64,000 bases of DNA from Icerya purchasi (GCA_039619475.1 CM077115.1:157641774-157705773), one strand, 5' to 3'. Positions 10,747 to 23,468 are shown, counted from the first letter of the stretch. The notes: generated by a model not told the origin, from the letters alone. Program-made: numbers and translations.

Positions 10747-12300
10747 TTACATTTTAAACTCAATCAACTTCTAGCCTGAAAACGTGTTTCGATTTTTTCG
10801 TTTAAAATTATATTCTCCCGGGTTTTTCGTGGTTTTTTCGATTTTGTTTGTTTCAATTCAAAAACTATGCGCGATTTTATAAGTTTCTTTTCTTAGAGAG
10901 GTCTTTAATTAATCAGCTCGATGTTTTGTAGCTTCTATAGGGTATCATCGCCTATGATGATTGTTCGTTCTATTCCTCCTATTTTTGTCCGTTCAGAATA
11001 TCTTTCAGAATCCTCCGCGATCTAATTTATACGTTTAGTTCTCCTCTTGAGGTATATGTGCCGAAGTTTGATGTTCCACTTTTTCTATTTTAAGAATTGA
11101 GGTTTTGCTTGAAATTTTAATCGTTAATTTTTCACGTTTTTCTTTGCACTTAAGCTGGTTAGACAGGTGTCAGCCTTTTTTCTTTCTTTCCTAAACATGC
11201 CACGTTGCCTTAACAATGGTGACACTTTTCGTATGTTTAATTTTTATGACGCATTTACGACAGTAGCCGTCTGCTTTATTTCGATCTTTTCCAGCCGTAG
11301 TCGATTTGCACCTGTGTTTTTCCATTACAAAATTATGTCGTCATGCTTCGCGCTCCGTAACGAGTTTTCTACACTTTCCGACCTCGGTGCGTGCTTCTGA
11401 AAACTAATTATTGTAAGATTTAGTCTAGGACTTACCTTATAGTTTCGTTCATTGCGTTCGGAGTTTTCGTCTTAATCTAAACGCTTAATACACGCGCACA
11501 CGTATGCAAAGTTTCGTCTGTCGTGACGCATTCATTTGCCTCATTCGCTCTATTACGATTCTCCGATTATTACTTTTGCCATTAAAATATGTGCGATTTG
11601 CGGCTAATGATAAAATCATACGACTAACCAAAATGACTACAATGTGCTCGCTCGCCAACGTTTTCCTGTAATTATGTCCTGCCGCAGTTCCTAGTCAACT
11701 GTGACGTTTAATATCGATATTTATTTTTTTCGTTCTGTTTCATTTCGTTTTTTACTTATTTTCTATAACGTCACACGCCATCAGTTGTCTCGCAGACCTG
11801 ACCTAGCGAAATTTATAAGAGATACGTCACAGTATTCTTCACGTTAAGTTTTTTTTTTTTTTTTTTATATTATACTCTGGACCATTTCGTATACTGCGCT
11901 CATTGTTCTAGTGGTAAGAGATCTTCTAAGAATATTTTTCGTACTTTTTTTGTTAATCAGAAAAAGAAACAAAAAAAAAAAAAAATCGCTAGATTGGTCA
12001 ACGAATGATTCATTTTAAGTTCGGCTGGGAGCACGAATGGTTTGGAAAACAGAGCGTCGTGAGAGTCGTGCAAAACGTTGCTTACAGTGTAAGAGTTAAG
12101 CAAAGCGTTGGATTGGCCTTTGCATTTCACCGAAGCTGCAGAAAAACACGCCCAAGTAAAAGAATTGCAGATTGGAACCACAAAGTAAAATTAGATATAA
12201 CAGATTACGGTCAGGAACTGTAGATTATTCGCAACAAGTGAGTTCGCTCAATGCGTCTTATTGTGTGGGGAATAGAAGAGAAAGCAGAAAAAAAAAGTAG
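10747..12300. other. unassigned intergenic sequence
   Basis: Open frames at 11167-11400 and 12005-12223 show no family features. T and A runs lie near 11850-11866 and 11971-11985. A tRNA A-box-like string (TTCTAGTGGTAAGAG) near 11909 has no matching B box, so no tRNA is called. Confidence 0.5.

Positions 12301-12302
<2 letters not shown>

Positions 12303-12335
<33 letters not shown>
12303..12335. repeat. (TA)n microsatellite
   Basis: TA run of about 30 bp. Confidence 0.9.
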
Positions 12336-12338
<3 letters not shown>

Positions 12339-12810
12339 ATAGTTTAACTTCCTTTAATAGGAGGATCTACAACAAAACAAAAATAATATTTAATTATAGT
12401 TAACATAAACTTTTATATCTCCAGTTCGAGTGCCGTCTAATACGAGAACTCTTCATCTCCAATTCGGGTGCCATTTACTTGTTGTCAATTCACATTTTTT
12501 GATCGTCCCTTGTACAATGGAACTGAGGTTATACTTTGTTGCAGATTATGAATAAATTTTTTTGTCACTGGTTTACTTCATAAACTATCAGAAATATTCA
12601 GAAATTTAGTATTATTCATTTATTCAAAAGGTTCGTAATATGAAAAATAGCCCCATTTATCCGCGATTCATTAAATTTTATAAATAGCGTAATACAAATA
12701 TATTAAAGTTCGTAATATTAACGTTACATACCTAAAATATGCAAAAACGCATACAAGATTAATTAAATTATATCGTGATTTTTGTTTAATTACATTAAGT
12801 TGACAAAATC

Positions 12811-13170
12811 ATATTAATCGTAATAAATCGTAATAAATTGTAATAAATCGTAATAAATCGTAATAAATCGTAATAAATCGTAATAAATCGTAATAAATTG
12901 TAATAAATCCTAATAAATCCTAATAAATCCTAATAAATCCTAATAAATCCTAATAAAGGCGTAATAAATCCTAATAAATCCTAATAAATCCTAATAAATC
13001 CTAATAAATCCTAATAAAGGCGTAATAAATCCTAATAAATCCTAATAAATCCTAATAAAGGCGTAATAAAGACGTAATAAAGGCGTAATAAAGACGTAAT
13101 AAAGGCGTAATAAAGACGTAATAAAGGCGTAATAAAGACGTAATAAAAGCGTAATAAAGGCGTAATAATA
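12811..13170. repeat. TAATAAA-based minisatellite changing from 10-bp to 11-bp units
   Basis: About 35 tandem units share the core TAATAAA. The left part is 10-bp TAATAAATCG/TAATAAATTG, the middle is TAATAAATCC, and the right part is 11-bp TAATAAAGGCG and TAATAAAGACG in strict alternation. Single 11-bp units are interspersed in the TCC block before the full switch, so unit length and sequence changed together along the array. The minus open frame here is a repeat artefact. Confidence 0.95.
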
Positions 13171-13413
13171 AAATTAGAATGCGTCAAGTGCCTTAGTAAA
13201 AAGAAAATATCAGCCAGTAATAATAACTGAATACGCATCGTTTAGACTTTAGAGTAAACCAGAAATAATAGTAGAATTTAAATTATTTGATAGTGTACAC
13301 AGTCTCCCATTTGATATATATGCAGCAGCTTGCGATCGTAAGTGAGCCCGAATTATTTTGCCATCGATTAACACGATTCGCAGACTAATGTATATCGCAT
13401 TACAATACATAAA

Positions 13414-13421
13414 TATGTATG
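13414..13421. repeat. target-site duplication, left copy
   Basis: TATGTATG directly precedes the MITE at 13422 and is repeated at 13696-13703. The right copy lies in an ATGT-rich stretch, so chance contributes somewhat. Confidence 0.7.
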
Positions 13422-13695
13422 CAAGGGCGTCGCCTGCCGATGAGCCAGAAGGGAGGGAGCAAGATGATAGAAAAAGGATACGAGTATAGCAAAAATAAAA
13501 TTATTAAACAAAAATCATTCGTGGCTTTCTGGCAAATTGTTCTACTACTTTATTGTAAAAGTCTTCTAAATTGTCCATGATTACGCGCTTATGAATACTC
13601 ATCATGGCCATTTGAAAAGTTTCAAGGCTCCGTGTGTGTGTGGGGGGGGGGGGGGGGGGATCTGTCTCCCCTGCCTCCCATTGGCGACGCCCATG
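13422..13695. mobile_element. hAT-type non-autonomous DNA element (MITE), 274 bp
   Basis: Terminal repeats are CAAGGGCGTCGCC at the left and CATGGGCGTCGCC read inward from the right, 12 of 13 bases matching. They are flanked by the 8-bp duplication TATGTATG. CA(A/G)GGGCG-type ends plus an 8-bp target duplication are typical of the hAT superfamily. The interior has no coding capacity and contains an 18-base G run at 13642-13659. Movement would have needed a transposase supplied in trans. Confidence 0.75.
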
Positions 13696-13703
13696 TATGT
13701 ATG

Positions 13704-15237
13704 TATGTATGCATGTATAAAAAAACTGATGAACGCGAATCGACTATAAGAATAAAACTATCGGGTATCCGCGTTAGTCTGTAATATTAATAATAATGGT
13801 AGCTGTAGAATGTATTATAAATCCGCGAGTCAAAACTCTGATAGTCGAAAATCTGAGGCGATTTGTTCCCGTACAAAAACGGTAATGAATTATGAGAGCG
13901 CACAGTTGTGACCATCAGATGGAGGGGGAAGAGAGTTGCCTATCAAAACTCCATAGACGCTTATATCAGAGAAAGAAGTAAAAAGGTTTAAAGTATAGAA
14001 GAGTGGTGTAACGGAAACCAACAGACAAAAGGGTCTATTGTTATGTTAAATTTAAAAAGTATGTACTATTTTCAATAACGGTTAGAAATTCCCTGAATTT
14101 TTCGTAAAATCATTATTATAAGCATATTTTATGTTGAAATCTTTATAACGGGTATATTTATGTTTTACTTTGTGATAGTATATCAAAAGGGCTTTATAAA
14201 GGATAATGATAAGAAATGTCCATAATGATAAAATTATCCGGTTTGATTATAACTACGAAAAGTACTTCTTCTGCAATTTAGGAAGGGTCGCGTGATTTTG
14301 GACCGTGCAAGAAAATCGTTTGTAATCATCGATTTGTACCATAAAAATACGGTAATATTACTCTGATAGCGCCACGGTGTATTTACTAAACAATACTATA
14401 TCTGAATTTTTGATGGTGAAAAATCGCATTTTAGTTTTAGGCACAAGGAGTTCGGGGGCGGCAAAATTTTCGCTGGAATCGACGTCACCACCAGCTGAGT
14501 CGATGTTTTTACGGAAAAAAAGATTTCTTCAATTATGATAACGAGTCTGTCACAGATCCATTTACGTCTCGTTAATTTTTATTCACTGTAAAATTAAAAC
14601 AACCGGTTTTTTATTCTATTTTTTTCGTGCCCCTTCTTAAATTCAAAATCGGTCCGTATGTATACTTACTGCGAAGGAAGTACATAAAAATTTGTACGCG
14701 GATGGGTCATCCTCGCAATAGAGTTGAAAGTAATTCGCCTTTAATTTTTCCAAAATTCGAATTACAAATTGCGTATTTCGAAGTCGTTTCCGTGATGGTG
14801 CAAACTGTCCATATTGGGGCTAAACTACTTTTTCGACGGCGCACGTGTGTACGGCGTGAGGGATTGTGTACACATCGACTTGTGTTATTTCTGCTGCGCA
14901 ACACATCTTTATTGATAAGTATGTTTACCGTTAAAGTCGAGATATCTGTAGATAAAGCGTATAATTATTCTGATCGACAGTGACAGGTATTTTCTTTTGC
15001 ATGTAGCGGTAGTTCGTCTTAGGTCTCTACATCACGTCTCATTTTCGGCGTTATTCATTAACTTATGAAATTGAAATGTCGACAAATAATAAACAGAAGT
15101 TAAGTTTTGTTAAGTGTTACTGTAGAAGTGACAGGATTGCGACACATCTGGCTGTCAAGTAAGCAGCAGCAAGTGACCTCGAGTTTCCTTTAATTCTTTC
15201 GACTGATGACCAGCGTAAAACTAAATTACCAGTAAGG
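13704..15237. other. unassigned intergenic sequence
   Basis: An open frame of 118 codons at 14627-14983 shows no family motif, signal peptide or splice context. No repeat ends were recognised. Confidence 0.45.
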
Positions 15238-15700
15238 TATCAATTTATTGGCGAATTAAGAAAACTATGGTCAAACTCTTATTCCTCTTCATTCTCAAAT
15301 TCCGATTCCTTTTATTTCTCTGTTCAACCTGATCTTCTTATCCTTGGTTTTTCAATTTCCCCTCCTTGCAACGTTCAACTCTCTATAATCTGTCGTCTAC
15401 GCTTTGGGTCAGCTCTTCCTGCATCATCTGTCTCCTTTCATCCGCGACATTGTAGCGACATTGATCGCATTTTATTCGAATGCTCCCGCATCGCTTCCGA
15501 ATGTTTCTCTTTCTTCTTTTCGTTCTTATTAATTGGTTTTCCAACTCCTTCTTATTGCGTGCCTTTTATTTTCTCTTTACCTTCTCCTTCAATTATTTCG
15601 GTCCTTATGTCCTTTTTATCCTCCATAATTTAACAGCACCCTTTAAACAGTTTTTGAACGTCTATTTTGATGAACCCGAAAAAAAAAGCCAGTAAATATT
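15238..15700 (+). pseudogene. decayed C-terminal end of an RNase H-type non-LTR element
   Basis: The plus-strand translation contains ICRLRFGSALPAS followed by CSDIDRILFECSR. This matches the layout RLRxGHxLxP ... C/H ... DHILFEC found downstream of RNase H in I-like non-LTR retrotransposons. The region upstream reads like the preceding linker (LRKLWSNSYSS). RT and RNase H are absent, so this is a strongly 5'-truncated, decayed copy. The reading follows more than one frame. It resembles the tails at 21.5, 40.2, 45.3 and 59.4 kb in motif order. Confidence 0.55.
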
Positions 15701-15893
15701 CCGCAAATAAGCAAATTAGTAACTACGCTACATCGGAGTTTGTCTCTGTTCCCATACCGAATTTTCCGATAAACATTTGTTATTGGCATTTTTAGAGCAC
15801 ACCAATCGTCTGTTTCCTGACTGCCGCTATAAACCGAATACAATTCCTGAAAAGCCAGTTCAGCGACGGTTTATTTCCTGCATGTAATTTAAG

Positions 15894-15917
15894 TTCTCTC
15901 TCTCTCTCTCTCTCTCT
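15894..15917. repeat. (CT)n microsatellite
   Basis: About eleven CT repeats. Confidence 0.9.
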
Positions 15918-18803
15918 ATTGTGTACATTAAGTAGCGCAGGAGTATTTCTTTTCATTCGTAACTATCATTATTTTTCTTTTTTAACGAGAATGAGAGGCC
16001 TCACAAGATTTAACAAAAACAGATAAAAAGACAAGTACGAGATATTTCATGGAGTTTCAACGGAGAATTGGGCTATTAACAAAAACACTGCGCTTTTTCA
16101 AAATTCCCCGCGTTCGCATCCAAGTTGAAGCTAGTTTCGACCAAACATTGTTTTTGGAAGCATTTGAGAACACATTTAATTTACTACTACCAAAAGCGCT
16201 CTTGGTGCGATGTCTGACTCGCTCGACTCTTTCGGATTATAACTTTTTGCCCTTCGCAAGCGTATATCTGATGGAAAAATTTTGCAAAAACCAGATGGAT
16301 TATTTTTTTTTTTCTTTCGGCTATCACTCTGATGGTTGATACAGCGATTTTCCATTTTTCCATTGATTTAGTTAATACCTGATGGCGTGCTAATGGCGAG
16401 GCGTTGATTATCACCTGCATGGCGAAACAGTGACCGGACAAGATTAAGTTGTAAAACAGTGCCGGGCTAGTCTCTGAAGTAGCTGAGTGATTATACTGCG
16501 TGAAAAAAAAAATAAATAAACGAGCATTGAAGGAAATTTCGATTATAACATTATTGGATAAAAAGGGTAAATGCGAGCCAGTTCTTAACAATGTCACAAG
16601 ATATCAGCGTGATCACCTATTAAAAGTACGAATCCTCAGCTATTAATAAAGCAACTATGTAATTGCGTCGATGGTTTAGCCGGAGCGCCCAATCTGACAT
16701 CACCGTTTTTGATTGTCAAGTATCAACGTCACCATATTTCTTTCGTATTTTGAATAACGCAGCAGACAGGTCTTCTTTCTTATAATCTCGATGTAAGAAG
16801 CGACAACATCGAACACGGGGAAAGAGGTGATTAATCGATTACGCCTGAAATTCTCTTTACAGCTGTGCTACGACGTATTGCCCGATGAATTCACTCTATT
16901 TTCGAAAAGGAGAATATATGTGCAATATTTATCGCAACCATTAATCGGTTTCTAGGATGATCGTTATTAATAGTGATGCTTTTCTGCGAGCGTCTACTAC
17001 ACATTACGTACGCCAGATACGGTGATGGTAGTGCACGCGTATGCATGTATATAGCAGTGTATATTTTCGTGTATAGCAGTGAATAGGTTAAATGTGTTGT
17101 CACTACGTGTTTTTCGCATTATTTCATTATCACGCAGGTAACGGCGATGTGATGTTTCAAGGCCGGGTGTGCTCTAATTTATTTTCTGGCAAACAATTGT
17201 TTATTCATTAATTTCCCGGACCGAGATAATAGTGTGTGCATTATCTCTTTTGTTTCGCCTTCCGAAGAAGGGAAATCAAACGAAAAATACAATACATGCA
17301 CAGCCGATCTTGAAAAACTGCATTATTTTTAAACACTTCTGAAATTACCTCATAATATTTGTATTACTGCCTTGGGCTTGCTAAACAATGAATGAGAATG
17401 TATGCATATATATTATTATCAAATATAAAAAGCAGGTTTATGCTTGAACTAAAAGAACTGCTCGAAGTGATTTCCGTCGTTGGTCAAACACCGAGTATTT
17501 ATTGCATTATTTTAGCGCAGTTTTTTATCGATATTTGGTAATTTTGCAATACAAAAAAAGTATAATTCATCGTAGCAAATTACTTTTTAACTTTTTAACT
17601 TTTCAATTTTTTAACTTGTTTTTTTTTTTAATGTACGTTATGGTGAAACAAAAAAAAAAAAAAAAAAAAAAGGAACCGAAAAAGAAATCTAAAAAAAAAC
17701 GTAGTTTTTAATATAAAATAGGTATTAATAATGATTATAATTCGCCTGATGACTAAATTAGCTCTGTTTTTACTTCCGTCTGAATTGAATAATGTTCTTT
17801 AAAACACCATTATAAAGGGGAATATTGGTTTTTTATGTTGGCACGAGGATACGATAGATTTTGAGACTTACATCGCAACCGGTAGATAGAATTTAATAAG
17901 TATATCGAGAAAATAGTACGTCCTTGTAAATGCAAATTTAATTTGAAAAATGAAAATGTCTGCTATACTACGTAAGTTACAATAATTTTCTCATACGATT
18001 TAGAAAATACTAAATAAAAAAAGCTTGCGCTATTAGAAATGAAACTGTTAAAGGTGTGTTAAAAGAGATTTTAAATGTAGATTTACAAACAACAGTTGGA
18101 AATGTACGCTCTCATGATATCACATCTCTGGGTATAATGTCAGAGTGGGTAGCGACATAAACGCATGAAAGATGTAGTAATCGGCACACATAAAATGGGG
18201 AAAGTAAATTAAAATGGAGGACGACTGCTAGATTTCGTGTCCATAATAATCTGTAATGAATGCCAATTTTAATCGGAAAAATTTGTACAAGGGAACACGG
18301 ATTCGGCCACGTTTAAAACAGCCGCACATTATAGATTATACGATCGTACGATCATACACGATCATAAGACAGAAACACAAGGCACATTGCTTAGCACACG
18401 TACGATGCAAGGTGCAGGCGAAAGTACAGATCACGTTCTAGTCTGCACACGCTTCAGCTTCAGTCGTTACCGCATTCGCTATTGGACTGACAGCAACATT
18501 AACAGACCAACTGGCCGTAATGTGAATGTACTTAAAAATCGTCACGTCCCCGGGAAACCTAAAACCGCTCGGAAAGTGAATGATATAAAAAACATTTACG
18601 GCACACTTTATCTGAAAAAAAAAAAAACCAAAAAAAAACTGTATATGGCGTGCAAAACTTTTCTCATTAGGTGGGAAGCAAAATAAGGAGAATGGTTTTA
18701 TAATGTGTCCAGGGAAATCGGGAACCACTTGAAAAAGAAAAAGAACGCATTTCTTAAACGGATGACTGGCAACAGCAGTAAGAGCAAAAAGAATGACTAT
18801 AGT
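15918..18803. other. unassigned intergenic sequence
   Basis: No supported gene. Open frames at 16049-16339, 16187-16597 and 18387-18686 lack recognisable features. A long A run near 17650-17670 may be the tail of a lost retroelement, but no body was identified. Confidence 0.45.
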
Positions 18804-19089
18804 AAATAAAATAGAACAAACACTAACAACGCAATGATATAATTTAAAAAATATATAAAAAACATAAAAACACCTTCTAGTTTCGAGTACTAGTCCATCT
18901 TCATCGTGTGTATAAACAATTAAAATTAAAACAACAATAACATGACGGATTTATTATTGTTGTTTTAATGTTAATTGTTTATACACACGATGAAGATGGA
19001 CTAGTACTCGAAACTAGTAGGTGTTTTTATGTTTTTTATATATTTTCTAAATTATATCATTGTGTTGTTAGTGTTCTATTTTATTTATT
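18804..19089. repeat. 286-bp palindrome with arms of about 137 bp
   Basis: The left arm (18804-18940) and right arm (18954-19089) are near-perfect inverted repeats separated by about 13 bp. I count only a few substitutions and one 3-bp indel. Each arm carries GATGAAGATGG, then ACTAGTACTCGAAACTAGT, itself a small stem (ACTAGT/ACTAGT). The arms end in AAATAAAATAGAAC. It could be a foldback element or two head-to-head copies of a terminal repeat; Penelope-like elements can carry inverted terminal copies, but no Penelope RT was found here. Confidence 0.85.
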
Positions 19090-19189
19090 TCAATCAACTG
19101 TAGCGCAACAGTATGGATTACAATCAGAATCACTACAGATCAATAAAATCGCAAAATTCAAAGAGGAATTAGAGTAATTAAGGAAGATA

Positions 19190-20870
19190 AAAACCAAAGA
19201 TGGGGATCAGTAAAAGTAAAAAAATCCAACTGTTGGCAGATGAAAGCGTACAAGCATTTTTTAATGCAACTAAAGCTACATTCGGCCCCAGATGACATTG
19301 TATAATCGCAATTATGGATTATTTCTTCGGCAGACTATTAATAAATAAGTCCGTGAAAGATGAAAACAGCATTACGCGCAATTATTAAACAATGATGACG
19401 TTCTTAATTCTCTCCCAAAAGTAAAAGTTGGTAATAAAGTAGACCGGTCTCCTGCCGTAGAAGTTTATGCTGCGATTAAAAGCTGCGAAAATAACAAATC
19501 TCCCGGTGCAGATGGTGTTGCACAAAATATGTAGGTAGAGATGAACTAGAGCACGGTGCTTACGCAGATTATTTGAAGGTATATGAAAGGATGAGGAAAT
19601 GTGCTAAGTGATTTTAAGGATGCTACACTGTGATCAATAACCACAAAAACAAAGGAGATGGGGCTGATTGCAACAAAACAATCGCAAAATCGTACCGCTG
19701 GAAAAATCTTTAGCAAGATCCGACATATCTTTAGGGATAGTAAGTAGAGCAGTTTCCGAACGTAGCGAAGCATAGCAGTTTAATTTTCTGCTTGAGATAA
19801 CTGACAGAAAAAGGTAGAGAACAAACGCCGAATTATAAATTGCTTTTATACGGATGTTAAGAAAGCATTCCGATTTAGTCAATAGGGAAGGATCTGACTG
19901 AGTCCACGAACTATAGTGTGTCCGTCAAAACTACTGCGATTAATACAACTACATTGTGGAACGAAAGTCACTTGTAATGCTGGAACAACCAGTTCATTTG
20001 GCATAACTACGGGAGTTGCGTGCTCGCGCAGGATTTTATTCAATTTTTACATTCCATTTAGTTCTCTCAGGTAGCAGATAACCGAAGATGTAGGTGTAAA
20101 TATAATTTTGATGGCAGCTTTTACAAGCTGATCTGTTACAAAACTCACAAAAAGCGGTTCAAACTTCACACTAAACAATTTACAATGCGCGGACGACTGT
20201 CAGATAAATTTACAAAACGCTCTTACCTTCTAGTAAGGTATATATATATCAAAAGTTCGGCTTGGAAATAAACTGCGTAAAGAAATCGTACAAGTAAGTA
20301 TGAGCGTAGAAGATGAAGCAAGCTTCTATCTGGGCGGGAAAAAAAAATGTAAAACGAGTATACTTTCATATACCTAGGTAGAGTTATATTAGTAAGGACG
20401 TGGATAAAGAATTACATATAGTACTACTTCCTTTGGAAAATTGAAAAACATAGATTCGGTAACAAAAACGAAAATTACGGTGTACAGAGATCCAGCTGAC
20501 CCCATGTTATATGGCGGTAAAGCATGGTCAATCATGAAAAAAAACAAAAAAACACCCGAAAAAGTTGAAAGGCTACCATTGAAAATACTTAATATAAATT
20601 AGAAATTTATTTCAAATAACAGAGTACTAAATTTGGTAGGAGTTCAATATAGACCTCAAATGGTAATTTCTAAATGTAGAGCACGTCATACAGCCTATAA
20701 TGGTATCGGTCGAGCAGGAAAGCAGACCCAGGATGCGATTGTCTCAGTAAGTGGCCTTGAAACTGTAGGAATAAATTCAAAAAATTCAGCTGGAAAAAAA
20801 GCACGTTAAATAGAAACCCACGGAGCCTAATAAAACGTAGTAAATAAGCTAATCCCTATGCATGTAGGAA
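19190..20870 (+). pseudogene. heavily decayed RTE-like non-LTR reverse transcriptase
   Basis: RT landmarks survive in order but in different frames. AAIKSCENNKSPGADGV (about 19470-19520) matches the KNNKAPGxDGI region before RT. Then come NNHKNKGDGADCNKTIA (about 19630-19690), matching HKKGDxxDCxNYRGI, and PMLYGGKAWS (about 20495-20530), matching RPVLLYGSETW after the catalytic core. I did not find an intact catalytic DD box. Many stops and shifts separate the blocks. The element is long dead; clade is inferred from the GDxxDC and LYGxxxW motifs. It starts just right of the 18804-19089 palindrome; whether the two are related is unknown. Confidence 0.6.
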
Positions 20871-21458
20871 TAAAATGTGTAAGAAAACTTTGGCGACTCG
20901 GAACTCTGCCGTGGATAACTACAACGTCCACAACAGTGATTTGTTTGTCACTATAGACGGAAAATCTTATTTTCGTCTTGACTGGATGACAACCAAGTTC
21001 GTGCAGATGTTCCTTAAGTCGCTAAATGTTGATTCGAGACTTCAATAGAAAGAATTTTTTTTTTCCGCTTGCAAAACATGTGTCGCTCAGGGCCGTTCTG
21101 CTATTGGGAAACTCGCTTCGACAAGCTGAAACCCCCATATTCCGCATCCGTTTACATTTACCTAATTTCGTCCTCTTTAAATCGCATAATACAAACAGAA
21201 AAATAACGATGAAAGTTTAAAAAGTAAATTGCAAATACATTTTCTAATGTACCGGATTACTACAATTACACTAATAACCTTCCCTGTGAGTAAGTGGTGA
21301 CGTTGTTGACTGGAAAATTTAAATCCATTTTACTCTCGAGAATAGCTAAACAGGTTTTTGAACTAAAATGGAATTCTTAATACGCAGATATGAACATTAC
21401 TGAACAGATGAGCGTTCTCTCATTAGTAGAAAAAATTCACAACACCGTCTTCGAATGT
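20871..21458. other. unassigned intergenic sequence
   Basis: No supported gene or repeat. The open frame at 21026-21220 has no features. Confidence 0.45.
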
Positions 21459-22030
21459 TTTTTTCTTTTCTTTTTTTTCATTTGGGCTTGTCAACCAGGC
21501 GGACCTTTACCCAGAAACAATTAAAAAAGGAAGCAGTCAATTATATCTTCATACGATATCAGGAGGAAGGAACAAATAGTAGGAACAATGTGTGGAGAAG
21601 GAAAAGATAGGTTATGAAAAGCGCAATATGGAGTAGTAGGAAGACCAAGTCGCAGCAAACTGGGATAGAAAGAAGAACGCTTAGTAAAAAGAGATGTATA
21701 ATTAATAAACGCATGATCAGCATCCCAAACACGCTCTTCGTTTGAGTGGAGAATACGGAGAGGCAACCGACGAAAAACGAAAACGGGAGAAAGATAATAG
21801 ACTATGGGTTACGAACGCGGACGAATAATGGAGACAACAATAGAGCGACGAAGTGAAGGAAACAAAGAGAACCACGGATTGGCAGGAAGATTAAGTTGAA
21901 CAGACAGATAAAAAGAACAATTGTTAGAGAAAGAGAAATACATCCGATATCAAAGTCTGAGATGAAAACCTTTACACAGAGCGGGAGGGGATTTTTCTTA
22001 AGAAAAAAAGTGAGAAGAGGCAGCAACCCG
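21459..22030 (-). pseudogene. decayed C-terminal end of an RNase H-type non-LTR element, with poly(A)
   Basis: On the minus strand the translation reads NPWF, then LRRSIVVSIIRPRS, then SNEERVWDADHAFINYTSLF. This is the RLRxGH ... EExxDHxxF arrangement found downstream of RNase H in I-like elements. A long open frame with no other features completes the tail (21521-21766). A T-rich run at about 21459-21480 would be the poly(A) tail. RT and RNase H are missing. Two frames are needed, so it is a pseudogene. Confidence 0.55.
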
Positions 22031-22417
22031 AATGATATGTATGTGTAGTAGTGGTCAAGATACAGTATTGAGACATCGTAAGAAACATAAATTCGAGAAA
22101 AAATACGTTTTTAATTTTAATTTTTTCGGCAACATACAGAAGACATATATACTTTAATAATACAGATGTAAAAGCAAAATTTTTTTAAAAAAAGGAAAGA
22201 AGTGAATATAGCCATGTTAAAACGAAAGAAAAAAAATCTGAATTCGTATGCCCAAAATAGGTGTTTAACCACGATGAAAATAAATGAGAACACAATCACG
22301 TTCGAAACAAAATTATGTAATTTCTTGTAAACTTCGTCATCCTACGAGATGTCGATATGACTATGGTTGGGGGTATTCGCGCAACCATTATTCCATTCTT
22401 CTAGGAATTGGTTTCTG

Positions 22418-22421
<4 letters not shown>
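22031..22421. other. unassigned AT-rich sequence
   Basis: Nothing supported between the non-LTR fragment and the T run. Confidence 0.45.

Positions 22422-22449
<28 letters not shown>
22422..22449. repeat. poly(T) run, 28 bases
   Basis: Uninterrupted T run. It could be the tail of an unrecognised minus-strand retroelement or simple sequence. Confidence 0.9.
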
Positions 22450-22486
22450 CGGAAAAAAGGGGAAAGTGTCAAATTTTTGTGTTTAA

Positions 22487-23240
22487 CTAGAGATTTTTAA
22501 TAGGGTTTATGGGTTTAAAGCGTCCCCATTGCCGAGTTTTAAACACCTGGTGCCTTTGTCTCTCGATGAAATTGATGTGGCACTCTAAAGGACTTAATTT
22601 TACAGAATTTTGACGGAGATTTTTCTTCAAAATGTTTGCTACAGACATCTTTACAACCGCACTTCCATTCATAAATTCCAATGAGCCCTGGACCATGACA
22701 TCTCCGTTGCATCACGTTACGCATTCTTGTTGTTTGCTTCGAATTCAGTATTAGCCTTCTGTCGGACTTTTTGCTGCTGCCATTGATTCGTCACTGAATA
22801 TTATAGTTTCCCAAAACGTTTTGTCTCTTGAAATACACTTTTTCGCAAAATCTAGGCACTTTTTCTTGTTGATCGTACTAATTTACTGCGAGCGGTACAC
22901 ATAAAATCAGTATGTTTTGTTTAATTAACAGATCGTTTTTGACCCGTAATTTCCTTATGAACGCCACAGACCTTTCTATTTAACTCTCTGCACTTATTTT
23001 TGGATGGATTGAATTTGTGAGAGGATAAATCGCTTGTCTTGTGACGCGATGACTTTTTACGTCGACTGGATCGTGTCAACCTTTTGATTCTGACCTCTTC
23101 TTCGACGTACCGGATTAGTACTTTGTTCCATATTTAATAATACGGTAATTTTATGACCACCAGAAGTGTCTTTCCGTGATTAAAAACTCCTGACCGACTG
23201 GCCATTTTCAAAAGAGATTTTTCGTTATTTACGGTCCATT
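22487..23240 (-). pseudogene. dead Tc1-like transposase
   Basis: Minus-strand frames reconstruct the Tc1 order. A decayed helix-turn-helix region lies near 23040-23235. Then ISTINKKKCLDFAKK and FWETIIFSDES (about 22790-22870) hold the first catalytic Asp in SDES. ANTEFEANNKNA follows, then GSLEFMNGSAVVKMSVANIL, corresponding to the region before the second Asp. The last open frame (22487-22696) ends RFKPINPIKNL and a TAG. In live Tc1 transposases this motif is SPDLNPIENLW, with the Glu being the third catalytic residue; here it is Lys and the Trp codon is a stop. Several frameshifts and stops separate the blocks. Flanking terminal repeats were not found. Confidence 0.7.
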
Positions 23241-23468
23241 TTTAGTTACCCTTTCGATTTTCACTATTTCCGCAGCCACCTGCACTATAATTTGAACAGT
23301 TCAACGTTGCGCACACAACAAGGTGAGCACAAATACGAATCCCTTTACTCGCGTTACTCAAGATCGGAGAATGGAATTAGCAGCGCATCTTACAAACATC
23401 TACGATATGTTAAAATACTTATTCGGAATGTAAATTTGGATTTTTTTTTTTTTTTTTCGTTTTTCCAT

